Assembly (NCBI GenBank): GCA_903898975.1
Contig: CAIUHT010000249.1
Span: forward strand, 1-7,982
DNA from: an uncultured Planctomycetaceae bacterium
GTDB taxonomy: Bacteria > Planctomycetota > Planctomycetia > Planctomycetales > Planctomycetaceae
Direction: 5' to 3'
DNA: 7,982 nt
Shown: positions 6,699 through 7,982 of the stretch, piece by piece
How the letters are laid out: every line of letters begins with the position of its first letter
Position numbering within the stretch: the stretch's first letter is position 1
Program-made: the position numbers and the translations under genes
The notes under the pieces: generated by a model
The model's database searches: none
The model's input: the letters and a program-made list of their open reading frames with translations, nothing else
What the model was told of the DNA's origin: nothing

Positions 6699-6726
6699 TT
6701 GACGCCACTTAGGGATCCGATAAAAT
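6699..6726 (+). promoter_or_regulatory. Promoter of the tRNA-Asp gene
   Basis: TTGACG (6699-6704), a 16-nt spacer and TAAAAT (6721-6726) form a strong sigma-70-type promoter. The expected start near 6733 lies about 10 nt before the mature tRNA 5' end, a normal arrangement for tRNA genes. Its -35 hexamer is identical to that of the divergent gmd candidate, so the two form an inverted TTGACG pair 34 bp apart. Confidence 0.7.
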
Positions 6727-6742
6727 GAAGCCTCAGTCAAGA

Positions 6743-6816
<74 letters not shown>

Positions 6817-7368
6817 CTTTTTCATGCGCCCCCCCCAAACCCGCCATCGCGTTGGGGGAGTGGTTCTCCCCGCAGGACGGGTCGAGAACAGGCCTCGTGG
6901 ACAGTGAGGCCGAGCCGACCGCAATCAGCCCGAATGCAGGGCCAAGCGGCTGGAACGATCGCCCTGTCCAACATCTCGCATTCGGCCGCGGACGCTCTTT
7001 GCCTAGCCAGCCCATTCAGCGATTCGCGCTGGCAAACCGTGAATTCGGCCCGACCAGAGATCCTGGCCCGGTGACAAATCGCGCCTCAGTCAACACCCTG
7101 GACCAATGTCGCCACGGGCCTCCCGGGATCGAAGGGGGTCGCCCACCCACAAGCGTTCCTGAACGGCGCCCGGGGGCCCGCTCGGGGGGATGGCGAGCGG
7201 ACGCCGCCCCACCTGTCCAACATCCCGAAGTGGAAACAGGGCTGGCGATGAGGTGGGTGTCCTCACTGCCAGCCCTGAATTGATGGTGGCTCAATCGCCC
7301 CTGCCATGGCTGGGGAGGGCGATGCTCCATTCCCTTCGCCTGCCACCCGGTGGGCGGCCGGCCAGGCG
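6817..7368. other. Non-coding stretch rich in inverted repeats between tRNA-Asp and the Cys-rich gene
   Basis: No frame here reads like a real protein; the longest are composition artefacts or overlap the tRNA. Many inverted repeats are present. They are CCCCCAA/TTGGGGG (6832-6838, 6852-6858), GTTCTC/GAGAAC enclosing CCCG/CGGG (6863-6889), GGCCTC/GAGGCC (6891-6911), CCGAATGC/GCATTCGG (6930-6937, 6978-6985) enclosing CAGGGC/GCCCTG, CCGCTCG/CGAGCGG (7178-7200), the long stem at 7237-7277, and ATCGCCC/GGGCGAT (7294-7300, 7317-7323). Some are expected by chance at this GC content. The stems at 6930-6985 and 7237-7277 are not easily explained so. I do not recognise tmRNA, RNase P RNA, SRP RNA or another known RNA here. 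Confidence 0.5.
7237..7277 (-). terminator. Long stem-loop downstream of the Cys-rich gene
   Basis: CAGGGCTGGC (7237-7246) pairs perfectly with GCCAGCCCTG (7268-7277). The stem continues through a wobble and one mismatch into TGAGG/CCTCA around a 7-nt loop. On the minus strand the stem is followed by TTTCC, and it lies 92 nt beyond the stop codon of the 7369-7982 gene. It is a plausible terminator for that gene, with a poor U-tract. It could equally be part of an unknown structured RNA on either strand. Confidence 0.45.
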
Positions 7369-7982
7369 TTAGCTGTCGTAATCGACCACGACCACGCCGC
7401 GAACCGACCGGATGTTGACGGCGTACTTCCCGAAGTCGTAGCGAATGACCGCGCCCCGCCGACGGCAGGTAATCCTGGGCGGGCAGACACTGCACGGGGG
7501 GACGCAGGCCTCGACCGCCACGCACGGCGGGACCTGATCGCACGGGCCGCGCGGGTCGGGACGCCAGCAGGGGTCGGGAATCATCACGTACATCGGGACG
7601 GCACACGGGTGCGTCTTTCGCTCTTGTCGATACCGCACCCGCTCGTACAGGGGAACGCTGCACTGCGCCAGGGGCTGAGGTTCGAACCCAGGGAGCAATT
7701 GCCGCTCGATCTGCGGGGTGACGTACCCCTCGGGAAGCACCTCGCCCATTTCGGGAGCCAGTCCACCCGGTGCGGGAGGCTGCAGCACCGGCCCGCCTTG
7801 GGGGTCGTAGTACTCGTCCTCGGCCAACCCCAACGCCGGGCCTTGCGGCGCACTCACCCGCCGAACTGCCCCAGTTCCGCGGGCCGATGCCGGGGTCCGG
7901 GTCGCCGGGACCAACGTGGGCCCCGCATTCCGGGCTCCCGCCCCGCGAGGCCCCGCTGCCGAGGCGACCGAAACCGCCAGCA
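7369..7982 (-). CDS. Secreted Cys/Pro-rich protein of unknown function, 5'-truncated by window edge
   Basis: The minus-strand frame is open to the right edge, giving 203 visible residues before the stop at 7371-7369. The visible N-terminus, LAVSVASAAGP, looks like the end of a signal peptide with an ASA-A cleavage site, so the real start lies beyond the window. A TTG at 7914 is an unlikely start. Visible residues 12-105 are Pro/Gly/Ala-rich and low in complexity, with an acidic EDEYYDP patch. Residues 107-172 hold nine cysteines (107, 126, 138, 147, 153, 159, 163, 166, 172), mostly as PC or PPC, which suggests disulfides or metal binding outside the cytoplasm. The C-terminal 28 residues are beta-like (AVIRYDFGKYAVNI, RGVVVVDYDS). 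I do not recognise the family, and no catalytic motif is visible. Envelope or cell-wall association is inference from the signal-like start and cysteines. Confidence 0.7.
   Translation of the reverse strand, partial: LAVSVASAAGPRGAGARNAGPTLVPATRTPASARGTGAVRRVSAPQGPALGLAEDEYYDPQGGPVLQPPAPGGLAPEMGEVLPEGYVTPQIERQLLPGFEPQPLAQCSVPLYERVRYRQERKTHPCAVPMYVMIPDPCWRPDPRGPCDQVPPCVAVEACVPPCSVCPPRITCRRRGAVIRYDFGKYAVNIRSVRGVVVVDYDS

Noticed and set aside
6829..6836. C8 run (and a G8 run at 5532-5539) as possible phase-variation tracts
   Set aside because: Both lie in non-coding DNA outside the -35/-10 spacing of any promoter I can see; no reading frame would be switched.
7016..7663. 215-residue minus-strand frame
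   Set aside because: It overlaps the Cys-rich gene out of frame; its Arg/Pro/Ser-rich composition is typical of a shadow, and half of it lies in the hairpin-rich spacer.

Overview
The window looks like a chromosomal piece of a GC-rich bacterium. The best guess is a planctomycete. That is an inference from overall style: long spacers, weak or absent Shine-Dalgarno sites, small acidic-tailed membrane proteins, a secreted Cys/Pro-rich protein, and an unusually long GlnE. No single marker gene proves it. All five protein genes are on the minus strand, and the only plus-strand gene is a tRNA. I see no mobile element, CRISPR array or phage gene.

Layout, left to right. (1) At 1-513 is a four-helix membrane protein cut by the left edge just before its expected C-terminus. 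At 769-1326 lies a paralogue with the same helix layout. A perfect 14-bp stem-loop (703-737) sits between them. (2) 1327-1764 is a spacer without a convincing gene. (3) 1765-5499 is glnE, the glutamine synthetase adenylyltransferase / adenylyl-removing enzyme, at 1244 residues. It has both nucleotidyltransferase halves plus an extra central block that looks like the C-terminal ACT-domain pair of GlnD. (4) 5582-6574 is a GDP-mannose 4,6-dehydratase-like gene (gmd), 82 nt upstream of glnE on the same strand. (5) 6575-6742 is a divergent control region with a promoter candidate for each side and a 22-bp tandem repeat in the gmd leader. (6) 6743-6816 is tRNA-Asp(GTC). (7) 6817-7368 is non-coding and rich in inverted repeats. 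(8) 7369-7982 is a secreted Cys/Pro-rich protein whose start lies beyond the right edge.

How the genes relate. GlnE sets glutamine synthetase activity by adenylylation and de-adenylylation in response to nitrogen status. GlnD senses glutamine through ACT domains, so the ACT pair inside GlnE suggests that here glutamine may be read directly by GlnE rather than only through PII. Gmd makes the precursor of GDP-fucose and related 6-deoxyhexoses for surface glycans. It has no obvious functional link to glnE beyond possible co-transcription. The two membrane proteins and the Cys-rich protein are of unknown function.

The most notable observations are the GlnE-ACT architecture, an Asp-to-Glu change in the adenylyltransferase metal motif, a Gmd that lacks the usual RR loop, and the structured non-coding stretch downstream of the tRNA.
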